From the NCBI GenBank assembly GCA_035310985.1, contig DATGDH010000150.1:1-9809 (forward strand): DNA of 9,809 nt, given 5' to 3'. The notes beneath the pieces are model-generated. The model was not told where the DNA came from and made no database searches. It saw only the letters and a program-made list of their open reading frames with translations. Below, piece by piece: positions 1 through 7,790 of the stretch. Positions within the stretch are counted from its first letter, which is position 1; the number at the start of each line of letters is the position of its first letter. Source of the DNA: DAHVFK01 sp035310985. GTDB lineage: Bacteria; Pseudomonadota; Gammaproteobacteria; Burkholderiales; SG8-39. Position numbers and translations under genes: made by a program.

Positions 1-825
1 CACGTGCTGCTCGAGGACAATCCGGGCACGGGCAAGACCACGCTCGCCAAAGCGCTGGCGCGCTCCATCGGCGCCGAGTTCAAGCGCGCGCAGTTCACGC
101 CGGATCTGCTGCCCTCGGACATTCTCGGCGTCTCGGTATTCGATCCCAAGGAACAGTCGTTCCACTTTCACCCGGGACCGGTGTTCACCCAGATCCTGCT
201 CGCCGATGAAATCAATCGCGCCAGTCCGCGCACGCAGTCGGCGCTGCTCGAAGCGATGGCCGAAAACCAGGTCAGCGTGGAAGGAAAGACCCATGCGCTG
301 TCGGAACTGTTCTTCGTCATCGCCACGCAGAACCCGGTCGAGTTCCGCGGCACCTATCCCCTGCCCGAGGCGCAGATGGACCGCTTCGCGCTCGCGCTGT
401 CGCTCGGCTACGTCGATCCGGACACCGAGGTTGCGGTGCTGAGCGCGCAGGAGCTCGGGCACCCGCTCGAGCGCGCCACCGCGGTAGTGACGCGCGCCGA
501 GGTGCTGGCGCTGAAGGAGCGCGTGCGCCAGGTCCGCATCGCCGACGAGATCAAGCACTACGTCGTCGAGCTCGTGCGCCGCACGCGCGCCGCGCCGCAG
601 GTGGCGCTCGGCTGCGGGCCGCGCGCCTCGATCGCGCTCGCGCAGACGGCGAAGGCCTACGCGCTGTTCGAGGGCGAGGACTACGTGCGCCCCGAGCACG
701 TGCAGCGCCTCGCCGGCGCGGTGCTCGCGCACCGCATCGTCGTCGACCCGCAGGCCAAGTTCGCCGGCACCAGCGCCGCGGCGGTGGTGGCCGAGATCCT
801 GAAGGGCACGCCCGCGCCCGCCTGA
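1..825 (+). CDS. MoxR-family AAA+ ATPase, 5' end cut by window edge
   Basis: A cytosolic MoxR-type AAA+ ATPase, a chaperone-like family that remodels or matures partner complexes, often with vWA-domain proteins. The frame is open to base 1, so the true start lies upstream; from family knowledge roughly 40-50 residues are missing. Counting from the first codon, the Walker A loop NPGTGKTT is at residues 7-14, Walker B LLADEINRA at 66-74 (D69, E70), sensor 1 ATQNP at 108-112 (N111), the MDRF segment with a likely arginine finger at 126-129, and sensor 2 GCGPRAS at 204-210 (R208). The C-terminal lid contains the typical DYVRPEHV and AHRI wording. The stop is followed after 7 nt by the DUF58 gene, whose GAGGG ribosome-binding site overlaps the TGA, indicating translational coupling. 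Motifs are complete, so the ATPase should be active. The substrate cannot be read from sequence. Confidence 0.95.
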   Translation, partial: HVLLEDNPGTGKTTLAKALARSIGAEFKRAQFTPDLLPSDILGVSVFDPKEQSFHFHPGPVFTQILLADEINRASPRTQSALLEAMAENQVSVEGKTHALSELFFVIATQNPVEFRGTYPLPEAQMDRFALALSLGYVDPDTEVAVLSAQELGHPLERATAVVTRAEVLALKERVRQVRIADEIKHYVVELVRRTRAAPQVALGCGPRASIALAQTAKAYALFEGEDYVRPEHVQRLAGAVLAHRIVVDPQAKFAGTSAAAVVAEILKGTPAPA

Positions 826-832
826 GGGCCGC

Positions 833-2164
833 ATGAAGCGCTTCCTCTACGCGTCGCTGCGCGGCCTGAGCTCGCTGCAGCATTTCACCGCCGAGCGGCT
901 GACGACGGCTGGCAAGATCGCGCTCGGCGCCGCCGGCGCCGCCGCGCTCGCCGGGGTGGACACGAACCAGACGCTCACCTACCAGGCGTTCACCTTCCTG
1001 TGGTCGCTGCTCGCGGTCGCCTACGCGGCGAGCCTCGCGTTCCGCGCCAGGGTCGCGGTGCGCCGCGAGCTGCCGCGCTACGCCACCGCGGGCGAGCCCT
1101 TCACCTACAGCGTCACGGTGTCCAATCTCGGCGCGCGCGCGCTCGAGGGGGTGATGCTCGCCGAGCGCTTTCCCGATCCGCGTCCCGGCTACACCGAGTG
1201 GCGCGCGGCGCGCGAGCCGGGCGAGCGGCGACGCAACTGGTTCGACCGCAACGCCGGGTACTTTCGCTGGCAATGGCTGATCGAGCGGCGCCTGCCGCGG
1301 CCGGCCGGCGAGACGCCGCTGCCCGCGCTCGCGGCGGGCGCGAGCGAGACCGTGCGCCTCGCGATGACGCCGCGGCGCCGCGGACGCATCGAGCTGGGCG
1401 GCCTGACGCTCGCGCGCGCCGACCCGCTCGGGCTGGTGAAGGGACTCGCGCGCGTGTCCGCGCCGGCGCGCATCGTGGCGCTGCCGCGGCGCTACCGGCT
1501 TCCGCAGCTCACGCTGCCCGGCCGGCGCAGGTTCCAGCACGGCGGCACGGGGCGCCTCGCATCGGTGGGAGACTCCGAGGAGTTCATCGGCCTGCGCGAC
1601 TACCAGGCGGGGGATCCCCTGCACCGCGTGCACTGGAAGAGCTTCGCGCGCATCGGCCGCCCGATCGTCAAGGAATTCCAGGACGAGTTCTTCCCCCGGC
1701 ACGCATTGGTGCTCGACACCGGGCGCGCCGAGGGCGAGGACGCCGCGTTCGAGGACGCGGTCGCGGTGGCCGCCTCGTTCGTCTACACGATCGACACGCT
1801 CGAGTGCCTGCTCGACCTGCTGTTCGTCGGCGACCGCGTGCACAGCTACAGCGCCGGGCGCGGGCAGCTGCAGGCGGACGGCATGCTCGAGATCCTGGCG
1901 GGCGTGCGCGCGAGCGCGCCAGACGCGTTCGAGCTGCTGGCGCGCGCGGTGCTCGGCCAGGCGGCACGGCTATCGAGCTGCATCGTGATCCTCGTCGCCT
2001 GGGACGCGCGCCGGCGCCGCTTCGTCGAGTCGCTCATGGGCCTCGGGCTGCCGCTGCGCACCCTGCTCGTGTGCGCGCGCGAGGAGCGCCCGGCCGATGC
2101 GCCGGCGTGGCTCGCGCTGCTGCATCCCGGCGCGATCGAGGTCGGGCTGGCGGGGCTGCGCTAG
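833..2164 (+). CDS. DUF58 domain protein (vWA-like partner of MoxR)
   Basis: A 443-residue DUF58 protein. Two hydrophobic segments near the N-terminus (about residues 28-42 and 50-70) should anchor it in the inner membrane. A region of about 70-220 then resembles the beta-rich part of this family, and the DUF58 signature follows: GDSEEF near 246-251, then LRDYQAGDP and HRVHWK, ending about residue 270. After it, ALVLDTG (D295-T-G297) looks like a vWA/MIDAS-type start, though the canonical DxSxS is incomplete. In this family the protein is encoded beside MoxR and is thought to be its partner; the biochemical role is poorly defined. The ATG at 833 is chosen because GAGGG at 824-828 sits 4 nt upstream and overlaps the moxR stop. 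The TAG stop is 2 nt before the next ATG. Family and domain are secure; the function is inferred from neighbourhood. Confidence 0.92.
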   Translation: MKRFLYASLRGLSSLQHFTAERLTTAGKIALGAAGAAALAGVDTNQTLTYQAFTFLWSLLAVAYAASLAFRARVAVRRELPRYATAGEPFTYSVTVSNLGARALEGVMLAERFPDPRPGYTEWRAAREPGERRRNWFDRNAGYFRWQWLIERRLPRPAGETPLPALAAGASETVRLAMTPRRRGRIELGGLTLARADPLGLVKGLARVSAPARIVALPRRYRLPQLTLPGRRRFQHGGTGRLASVGDSEEFIGLRDYQAGDPLHRVHWKSFARIGRPIVKEFQDEFFPRHALVLDTGRAEGEDAAFEDAVAVAASFVYTIDTLECLLDLLFVGDRVHSYSAGRGQLQADGMLEILAGVRASAPDAFELLARAVLGQAARLSSCIVILVAWDARRRRFVESLMGLGLPLRTLLVCAREERPADAPAWLALLHPGAIEVGLAGLR

Positions 2165-2166
2165 CC

Positions 2167-4143
2167 ATGCCGCCGTTCGTGCTCGGCGCGGCGCTCGTCT
2201 TCTGGGGCTGGCAGACGCACAACCTGCTGGTCGGCGCGCTGCTCGGCGCGCTCGCCGAGGCGCCGCGCTTCATCTCGTACCGGCTCGAGCTGAGCGAGGC
2301 CGACTACCGCCGCGTGGGCGACTTCTGCACCGCCCTGTTCGCGGCCGCCGGCGCGCTGCTGGTCGCCACGCGCGGCCTGCCGCGCGGCGTGGTCGCCACG
2401 CTGCAGTGGCTGCCGGCGCTGCTCGCCCCGCTCGTGCTCGCGCAACGCTTCGGCGCGACAGGCACCGTGCGGCTCTCGGCTCTCTTCTACACCGTGCGCC
2501 GCCGCAAGGCGCGCGATCCCGGGTTCGCCGATCCGGCGGTCGACCTGTCGGGCGCGTACCTGGCGGCGGCGGTGATCGCCGCGGGTGGCGCCAACTGGCG
2601 CGGGCCGGGCTACTACGCCGGCGTGATCGCGCTCGCCGGCTGGACGCTGTACGTGCTGCGCCCGCGGCGCGCCGCGCGCGCCGGCTGGGCGCTCGCCTTC
2701 GCGCTCGCCGCGGCGCTCGGCTACGCGGGGCACGTCGCCCTGGCGCGCCTGCAGGCGCACCTCGAGACGCTCGCCGCCGACTGGGCGCTGCGCGCGCCGG
2801 TCGATCCGTACCGCAACCACACCGACATCGGCGCCATCGGGCGCCTCAAGCTCGAGGACGCGATCCTCATGCGCGTGCGGGTTCCCGCGGGACAGGAAGC
2901 GCGCGCGCGGCTGCTGCACGCCGCGAGCTACAACAGCTACGCCGGCGGGACCTGGTCGGCGCGCGCGGCGCCCCTTGCGCCGCTCAGAAGCGAGCCCGAC
3001 GGCGCCACCTGGGTGCTCGCGCCGGGCGCACCGGGCGCCTCGCTCGTGATCGACGCGCGCGCCACCGACGGCCGCCTGCTGCTCGCGCTGCCCGCGGGCA
3101 CGCTGAGCGTGGCCGGGCTGCCCGCCGACGCACTGCGCGCGAACGGCCTTGGCGCGGTGCTCGCCGACGCGCAAGGCGACTGGGTCCGCTACGTGGCGCG
3201 TTACGGCGCGGATGCGGGCGCGGACGAAGCGCCGCCGACACCGCTCGACCTCGCACTGCCTGCCGAAGAGGAGCCGGCGCTCGCGCGCGTGGCCGCGCAG
3301 ATCGGCCTGCGCGGGCTCTCCCGCGCCGAGGCGGCGCGCCGCGTGGCAGCGTATCTCGCGGGCTTTCGCTACTCGACTTACCGCGCGCACGCGCCGCGCG
3401 CAGGCATGACGGCGCTGGGCGACTTCCTCCTTGTGTCGCACAGCGGCCACTGCGAGTACTTCGCCGCGGCGACGACGCTGCTGCTGCGCGCCGCCGGCGT
3501 GCCGGCACGCTACGCCGTCGGTTACGCGGCGCGCGAATACAGCCCGCTCGAGGGCGCGGTACTCGTGCGCGCGCGGCACGCGCACGCCTGGACGCGCGCC
3601 TTCATCGGCGGTCGCTGGGTCGACCTGGACAACACGCCGCCCGTCTGGTTCGAGGCGGAGGCCGCGCAGGCGCCCGCCTGGGAGGGCATGGAGGACTTCC
3701 TGCGCTGGGCGCTGTACCGCTGGCAGCGGCGCGAGCCGGGCGAGGCCTCTGGCCTGTGGTGGTGGGGGCTCGCCGCGCTCGTCGCGGCACTCGGCCTGCG
3801 CTTCGCCGCGCGGCGCGGTGCGCTGCGCCGCACTGCTTTCGCCGTGGCGCCGCCCGCACGGCGCCACCCGGGCATGGACTCCGAGTTCTACGCGGTCGAG
3901 CGCGTGCTGGCGCGCCGCGCCGGGCCGCGCGCGGCGCACGAATCGCTCGCCGCCTGGGCATTGCGCGCGAGCGCCGGCCTGGACGATGCGACGCGCGCCG
4001 AGCTCGCCGCGGCGCTCGCACTGCACCAGCGCCATCGCTTCGACCCGGCGGGCCTGAGCCCGGCCGAGCGGCGCGCGCTGCGCGAGCGCTCGCTCGCGCT
4101 TGCCGGCGCGCTCGCGGGGGCTCGGCTAGAATCGGTGCGATAA
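2167..4143 (+). CDS. TgpA/DUF3488-type membrane transglutaminase-like protein
   Basis: A 658-residue inner-membrane protein with a transglutaminase (papain-like) domain. The N-terminal 190 residues hold about six membrane segments (around 3-28, 52-68, 72-92, 127-142, 147-165, 173-190). A periplasmic region opens with the TDIGAIGRLKL stretch common in DUF3488/TgpA proteins. The catalytic triad is visible: C429 in GHCEYFA, H473 in HAHAWTR, and D488 in DLDNTPP. A last membrane helix at about 530-547 leads to a cytosolic tail of about 110 residues resembling DUF4129. The frame is open far upstream of 2167, but that part overlaps the DUF58 gene out of frame. The ATG at 2167, 2 nt after the DUF58 stop, gives the normal family architecture. 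Its own Shine-Dalgarno is weak, consistent with coupled translation. Cell-envelope protein cross-linking or proteolysis is the usual guess; the substrate is unknown. Confidence 0.92.
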   Translation: MPPFVLGAALVFWGWQTHNLLVGALLGALAEAPRFISYRLELSEADYRRVGDFCTALFAAAGALLVATRGLPRGVVATLQWLPALLAPLVLAQRFGATGTVRLSALFYTVRRRKARDPGFADPAVDLSGAYLAAAVIAAGGANWRGPGYYAGVIALAGWTLYVLRPRRAARAGWALAFALAAALGYAGHVALARLQAHLETLAADWALRAPVDPYRNHTDIGAIGRLKLEDAILMRVRVPAGQEARARLLHAASYNSYAGGTWSARAAPLAPLRSEPDGATWVLAPGAPGASLVIDARATDGRLLLALPAGTLSVAGLPADALRANGLGAVLADAQGDWVRYVARYGADAGADEAPPTPLDLALPAEEEPALARVAAQIGLRGLSRAEAARRVAAYLAGFRYSTYRAHAPRAGMTALGDFLLVSHSGHCEYFAAATTLLLRAAGVPARYAVGYAAREYSPLEGAVLVRARHAHAWTRAFIGGRWVDLDNTPPVWFEAEAAQAPAWEGMEDFLRWALYRWQRREPGEASGLWWWGLAALVAALGLRFAARRGALRRTAFAVAPPARRHPGMDSEFYAVERVLARRAGPRAAHESLAAWALRASAGLDDATRAELAAALALHQRHRFDPAGLSPAERRALRERSLALAGALAGARLESVR

Positions 4144-4151
4144 CCGACAGC

Positions 4152-4164
4152 GGAGGCGCGATTG
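4152..4164 (+). promoter_or_regulatory. Shine-Dalgarno and TTG start of cofD
   Basis: GGAGG at 4152-4156 lies 5 nt before TTG at 4162-4164. The stop codon of the transglutaminase gene (4141-4143) is in the same frame only six codons upstream, and no ATG or GTG lies between. A GTG at 4174 would remove the first beta strand before the glycine-rich loop and lacks this spacing. The rare TTG start is therefore the best supported one. Confidence 0.7.
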
Positions 4165-5127
4165 GGCACCGTCGTGACGTTGGCTGGGCAGGTGGGTGCG
4201 GCGAAGCTTGCCGACGGGCTGTACAGGCTGCGCGGCGCAGACCTGGCGGTGATCTGCAACACCGGCGACGACTTCGAGCATCTCGGGCTCGCATTCTCCC
4301 CCGACATCGACACCGTGCTGTACACGCTCGCCGGCATGGCAAGCCCCGCGGCGGGCTGGCAGCCCGCGGGCGAGACGCAATCGCTGTACGGCATGCTGAC
4401 CGCGCTCGGCGGCCCGGACCGCCCGATGCTAGGCGACAAGTCGCTCGCCGCGGCGCTGCTGCGCGCAGACGGGCGGCGCGACGACCGCAGCCTCACCGAG
4501 CTCACGCTGCAGTTCGCGCGCAACCTCGGCATCTCCGCGCGCGTGCTGCCGATGAGCGACGACCAGGTGCGCACCTGGGTCGAGACAACCGACGGCGCAG
4601 TCGCCTTCCCCGAATACTTCCACGCGCTCGCCTGCGAGCCCGCGGTGAAAGAGTTCCGCTACGCGGGCGCCGAAGACGCGCGCGTCTCCGACGAGGTGCT
4701 CGACGCCCTGCACGCGAACGACCTGGAGGCCGTCATCATCGGGCCGGCGAACCCCTTCCACTCGATCCGCCCGATCCTCGAGATCGGCGGCATGAAGCAG
4801 CTCCTGAGGAAGCGCGGCGCGCCGGTCGTCGCGGTGACGCCGATCGTCGGCGCCAAGGCGCTATCGGGCACCGCAGGCAAGATGATGCGCGAGCTCGGGC
4901 GCGAGGTCTCGGCACGCGCGGCCGCCATGGAGTACTACAAGCTGATCGACGGCTTCGTCATCGATGCGGTGGACGAGGCGCAGGCCGACGGCATCCTGGC
5001 GAGCGGCATCGAGGTGCTGATCGCGCACACGGTGATGCGCACGCCGGAGGACCGCGTGGCGCTCGCGCAGACCGTGCTCGATTTCGCGCACGCCATTCGC
5101 GAGCACAAGGCGCGCGAGACCGACTAG
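4162..5127 (+). CDS. cofD: 2-phospho-L-lactate transferase (CofD/FbiA family), F420 biosynthesis
   Basis: A 321-residue cytosolic protein of the CofD family. Members transfer a phospho-organic-acid group from an activated guanylyl donor to the deazaflavin FO, giving F420-0 or its precursor. Visible motifs: a nucleotide/FO-binding loop at 8-16 (AGQVGAAKL), CNTGDD at 32-37, GLAFSPDIDTVLYTLAG at 42-58, the GPANPFHSI motif at 194-202, and TPIVGAKALSG at 226-236. Length and motif order fit CofD, and the SPDxDT and PxNPxxSI motifs fit CofD better than the related YvcK gluconeogenesis factors. The loop normally reads GGVGGAKL, so Q10 and A13 are deviations. The gene is 18 nt downstream of the transglutaminase gene and probably in its transcript. 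No cofC, cofE or FO synthase gene is in the window. Which phospho-acid is used (phospholactate, phosphoenolpyruvate or 3-phosphoglycerate derived) cannot be told from this sequence. Confidence 0.9.
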   Translation: MGTVVTLAGQVGAAKLADGLYRLRGADLAVICNTGDDFEHLGLAFSPDIDTVLYTLAGMASPAAGWQPAGETQSLYGMLTALGGPDRPMLGDKSLAAALLRADGRRDDRSLTELTLQFARNLGISARVLPMSDDQVRTWVETTDGAVAFPEYFHALACEPAVKEFRYAGAEDARVSDEVLDALHANDLEAVIIGPANPFHSIRPILEIGGMKQLLRKRGAPVVAVTPIVGAKALSGTAGKMMRELGREVSARAAAMEYYKLIDGFVIDAVDEAQADGILASGIEVLIAHTVMRTPEDRVALAQTVLDFAHAIREHKARETD

Positions 5128-5141
5128 AGCGCTCCCAGGGT

Positions 5142-7727
5142 TTACAGGACGGCTAACGCCGTGGCAACGATCGCGTCGCGGTCCACCCCGAAGAACCTCC
5201 TCAGCGCGGCGCGGGTGTCGCTGCGCCCGAAGCCGTCGGTGCCGAGCGCCACGTAGCGCCGCCCCGCGGGCGCCCAGGCGCGCGGCAGGTCGGCGACCGC
5301 GCTCACGTAGTCCGAGGCCGCGACGATCGGGCCTTCCGTGTCTTCGAGGCAGCGGGTCATCCAGGGCTTATCGACCCTCGATCGAATTTCGCTTACCGCC
5401 TGAGAAGGCTTCGATGCGAGCCCGTCCCACCTGAGCTCGCTCCAGCTCGTGACGCTCCAGACGTTCGCCGCCACGCCGCGCTCGCGCTCCAGCAGCCGCG
5501 CGGCAGCGAGCGCCTCGCGCAGGATCGGCCCGGAGGCGAGCAGCTGCAGCTTCGCGTTCGCGCGCCGCTCGACGAGGTACATGCCCTTCAGGACGCCTTC
5601 GCGCGCGCCTTCGGGCAGCGCCGGGTGCGCGTAGTTCTCGTTCGCAACCGTCAGGTAGTAGAACACGTCCTCCTGCGCTTCCAGCATGCGGCGCGCGCCG
5701 TCCGCGACGATCGTCGCCAGCTCGTAGCCGAAGCACGGATCCCAGGCGCGGCAGTTGGGAATCGCCGCCGCGGCGAGGTGGCTCGAGCCGTCCTGGTGCT
5801 GCAGACCCTCGCCCGAGAGCGTGGTGCGGCCGGCGGTGCCACCGACGAGAAAGCCACGCGAGCGCGAGTCGGCCGCCGCCCACACCAGGTCCCCCACGCG
5901 CTGGAAGCCGAACATCGAGTAGTAGATGTAGAAGGGCAGCATCGGCGTGCCGTGCGCCGAATACGCGGTCGCGGCCGCGATCCACGAGGCGAGCGCCCCG
6001 GCCTCGGTGATGCCCTCTTCCAGGATCTGGCCGTCCTTCGCCTCCTTGTAGTAGAGCAGCTCGTCGTGGTCTTCGGGCTCGTAGAGCTGGCCGAGCGCCG
6101 AGTAGATGCCGACTTGGCGGAACAGCGTCTGCATGCCGAAGGTGCGCGCCTCGTCGGCGACGATCGGCACCACGCGCGGACCGAGCTGCGGGTCTTTCAG
6201 GAGCTGCGCGAGCAGCTGCACGAACACCATGGTGGTCGATTGCTCGCGCGCGGTGCCCTCGAGCAGCCGGCCCGGCGCGGGCACGGCGAGCTTCGGCGCG
6301 GCGGCCGAGCGCGCCGGCAGATAGCCGCCGAGCCTCTGCCGGCAGGCGTGCAGGTACTTGATCTCGGGGCTGTCGGCGCCGGGGTGGTAGAAGCGCAGCG
6401 ACGCGACGTGCTCGTCGGACAGCGGCAGCGCAAAGCGGTCGCGGAACGCCTTCAACGCCTCGTCGTCCAGTTTCTTCTGCTGGTGCGTGCCCATCTTGCC
6501 CTGGCCCCATGAGCCCATGCCGTAGCCCTTCTTCGTCTGCGCCAGGATCACCGTCGGCCGGCCGCGGTGCTGCGCGGCGGCGTGGTAGGCGGCGTAGATC
6601 TTGACCGGATCGTGGCCGCCGCGGTGCAGGCGGTCGATGTCGTCGTCCGACATGTCGGCGGCGAGCGCCTGCAGCTCGGGATACTTGTTGAAGAAGTGCT
6701 CGCGGTTGAAGCGCCCGTCGGTCGCGGCGTAGGTCTGGAACTCGCCGTCCACCGTCTCGTGCAGGCGCTTGAGCAGCACGCCGCTGTCGTCGCGCGCAAA
6801 GAGGGGATCCCAGTCCGAGCCCCACAGGAGCTTCACCACGTTCCAGCCCGCGCCGGCGAACAGCCCCTCCAGCTCCTGCACGATCGAGCCGTTGCCGCGC
6901 ACCGGGCCATCCAGGCGCTGCAGGTTGCAGTTCACGACGAAGATGAGGTTGTCGAGCGCCTCGCGCGCGGCGACCGACAGCCCGGCGAGCGACTCGGGCT
7001 CGTCCATCTCGCCGTCGCCGACGAAGGCCCATACCTTGCGCCGCGCGGTGTCGAGCAGCTTGCGGTCGGAGAGGTAACGCATGAAGCGCGCCTGATAGAT
7101 CGCGGCGATCGGCCCGAGGCCCATCGAGCCGGTCGGGAACTGCCAGAAGCCCGGCATCAGGTAGGGGTGGCAGTAGGAGGAGAGACCGAGGCCGCCCGTT
7201 TCGCGCCGGTAATGATCGAGCTGCTCTTCAGATAATCTGCCTTCGAGATAGGCCCTCGCATAGACTCCCGGCGCGGAATGCGGCTGGAAATACACGAGGT
7301 CGCCGTCCTGCCCGGCGCGGAAGAAGTGGTTGTAGCCCACTTCGAACAGGTCCGCGGCCGAGGCGTAGCTCGCGATGTGGCCGCCGAGCTCGGGGTAGGC
7401 GAGGTTGGCGCGCACCACCATGGCGAGCGCGTTCCAGCGCACGATCGCCGAGAGGCGCTGCTCGAGCTCGAGGTTGCCGGGGAACTGCGGCTGCTCGGCG
7501 AGCGCCACGCTGTTGCGGTACGGAGTGTTCAGCACCGGCGGCATCGGCACGCGGCGCGCGCGCGCGTGCTCGAGCAGCTTCCTGAGCAGGAACATCGCGC
7601 GCTCGCGGCCTTCGGTCTCCACCAGCGCGTCGAACGCGTCGAGCCATTCGCGCGTTTCGCGCGGGTCGGCGTCGGGCGGGTTCACCCGCCAGAAGGCGGA
7701 GGAGTCGAAATCGGACAGGTCGGCCAT
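5142..7727 (-). CDS. aceE: Homodimeric pyruvate dehydrogenase E1 family protein, possible paralogue
   Basis: An 861-residue thiamine-diphosphate enzyme of the AceE (homodimeric E1) family, which decarboxylates pyruvate and acetylates the lipoyl groups of E2. The N-terminal DPRETREWLDAF is typical. The ThDP/Mg motif runs from GDGE (238-241) to NCN (266-268). The transketolase-like central domain contains ARTFGMQTLFRQVGIYS and GEGLQHQDG, and the C-terminus has LGTDGFGRSD. The active-site inner loop reads GMGSWGQGKMGTHQQKK (403-419); H415 aligns with E. coli H407, but Q409 and M412 replace E401 and N404. The tail is shorter than the 887-residue E. coli enzyme, ending soon after the last conserved block. 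The gene converges on cofD (14-nt gap), so no E2 or E3 gene follows it. It could be the main E1 or a paralogue for another 2-oxoacid. The ATG at 7727 has only a weak ribosome-binding site. Confidence 0.9.
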   Translation of the reverse strand: MADLSDFDSSAFWRVNPPDADPRETREWLDAFDALVETEGRERAMFLLRKLLEHARARRVPMPPVLNTPYRNSVALAEQPQFPGNLELEQRLSAIVRWNALAMVVRANLAYPELGGHIASYASAADLFEVGYNHFFRAGQDGDLVYFQPHSAPGVYARAYLEGRLSEEQLDHYRRETGGLGLSSYCHPYLMPGFWQFPTGSMGLGPIAAIYQARFMRYLSDRKLLDTARRKVWAFVGDGEMDEPESLAGLSVAAREALDNLIFVVNCNLQRLDGPVRGNGSIVQELEGLFAGAGWNVVKLLWGSDWDPLFARDDSGVLLKRLHETVDGEFQTYAATDGRFNREHFFNKYPELQALAADMSDDDIDRLHRGGHDPVKIYAAYHAAAQHRGRPTVILAQTKKGYGMGSWGQGKMGTHQQKKLDDEALKAFRDRFALPLSDEHVASLRFYHPGADSPEIKYLHACRQRLGGYLPARSAAAPKLAVPAPGRLLEGTAREQSTTMVFVQLLAQLLKDPQLGPRVVPIVADEARTFGMQTLFRQVGIYSALGQLYEPEDHDELLYYKEAKDGQILEEGITEAGALASWIAAATAYSAHGTPMLPFYIYYSMFGFQRVGDLVWAAADSRSRGFLVGGTAGRTTLSGEGLQHQDGSSHLAAAAIPNCRAWDPCFGYELATIVADGARRMLEAQEDVFYYLTVANENYAHPALPEGAREGVLKGMYLVERRANAKLQLLASGPILREALAAARLLERERGVAANVWSVTSWSELRWDGLASKPSQAVSEIRSRVDKPWMTRCLEDTEGPIVAASDYVSAVADLPRAWAPAGRRYVALGTDGFGRSDTRAALRRFFGVDRDAIVATALAVL

Positions 7728-7781
7728 GGCAGCGCCCGCGGGATGACTGGGGACGGGCCATCGTAGCGCGGGCGCAAAGCG

Positions 7782-7790
7782 TGGTATAGT
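7782..7790 (+). promoter_or_regulatory. Extended -10 promoter of the cold-shock gene
   Basis: TGGTATAGT fits the extended -10 consensus TGnTATAAT with one mismatch. No good -35 is seen 16-18 nt upstream (around 7761-7768), as is common for extended -10 promoters. A start near 7797 would give a 5' leader of about 148 nt, in line with the long leaders known for cspA-type mRNAs. Confidence 0.45.

Noticed and set aside
1000..2166. An upstream 389-codon extension of the transglutaminase reading frame
   Set aside because: It overlaps the DUF58 gene in another frame and is low-complexity Arg/Ala sequence. The family architecture starts cleanly at the ATG at 2167.
2161..4035. A 624-codon open frame on the minus strand opposite the transglutaminase gene
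   Set aside because: It lies wholly antisense to a gene with an intact catalytic triad, is full of Arg, Ala and Gly, and has no recognisable domain. Long antisense frames are expected at this GC content.
5128..5141. A possible terminator between the convergent cofD and aceE stops
   Set aside because: Only a short AGCGCT palindrome is present, with no adequate stem and no T-tract.
2097..5156. A 1019-codon plus-strand open frame spanning the transglutaminase and cofD genes
   Set aside because: It is an Arg/Ala-rich shadow in a different frame of two well-supported genes.
5625..6512. A 295-codon plus-strand frame opposite aceE
   Set aside because: It is antisense to strongly conserved AceE sequence and shows no domain or ribosome-binding site.
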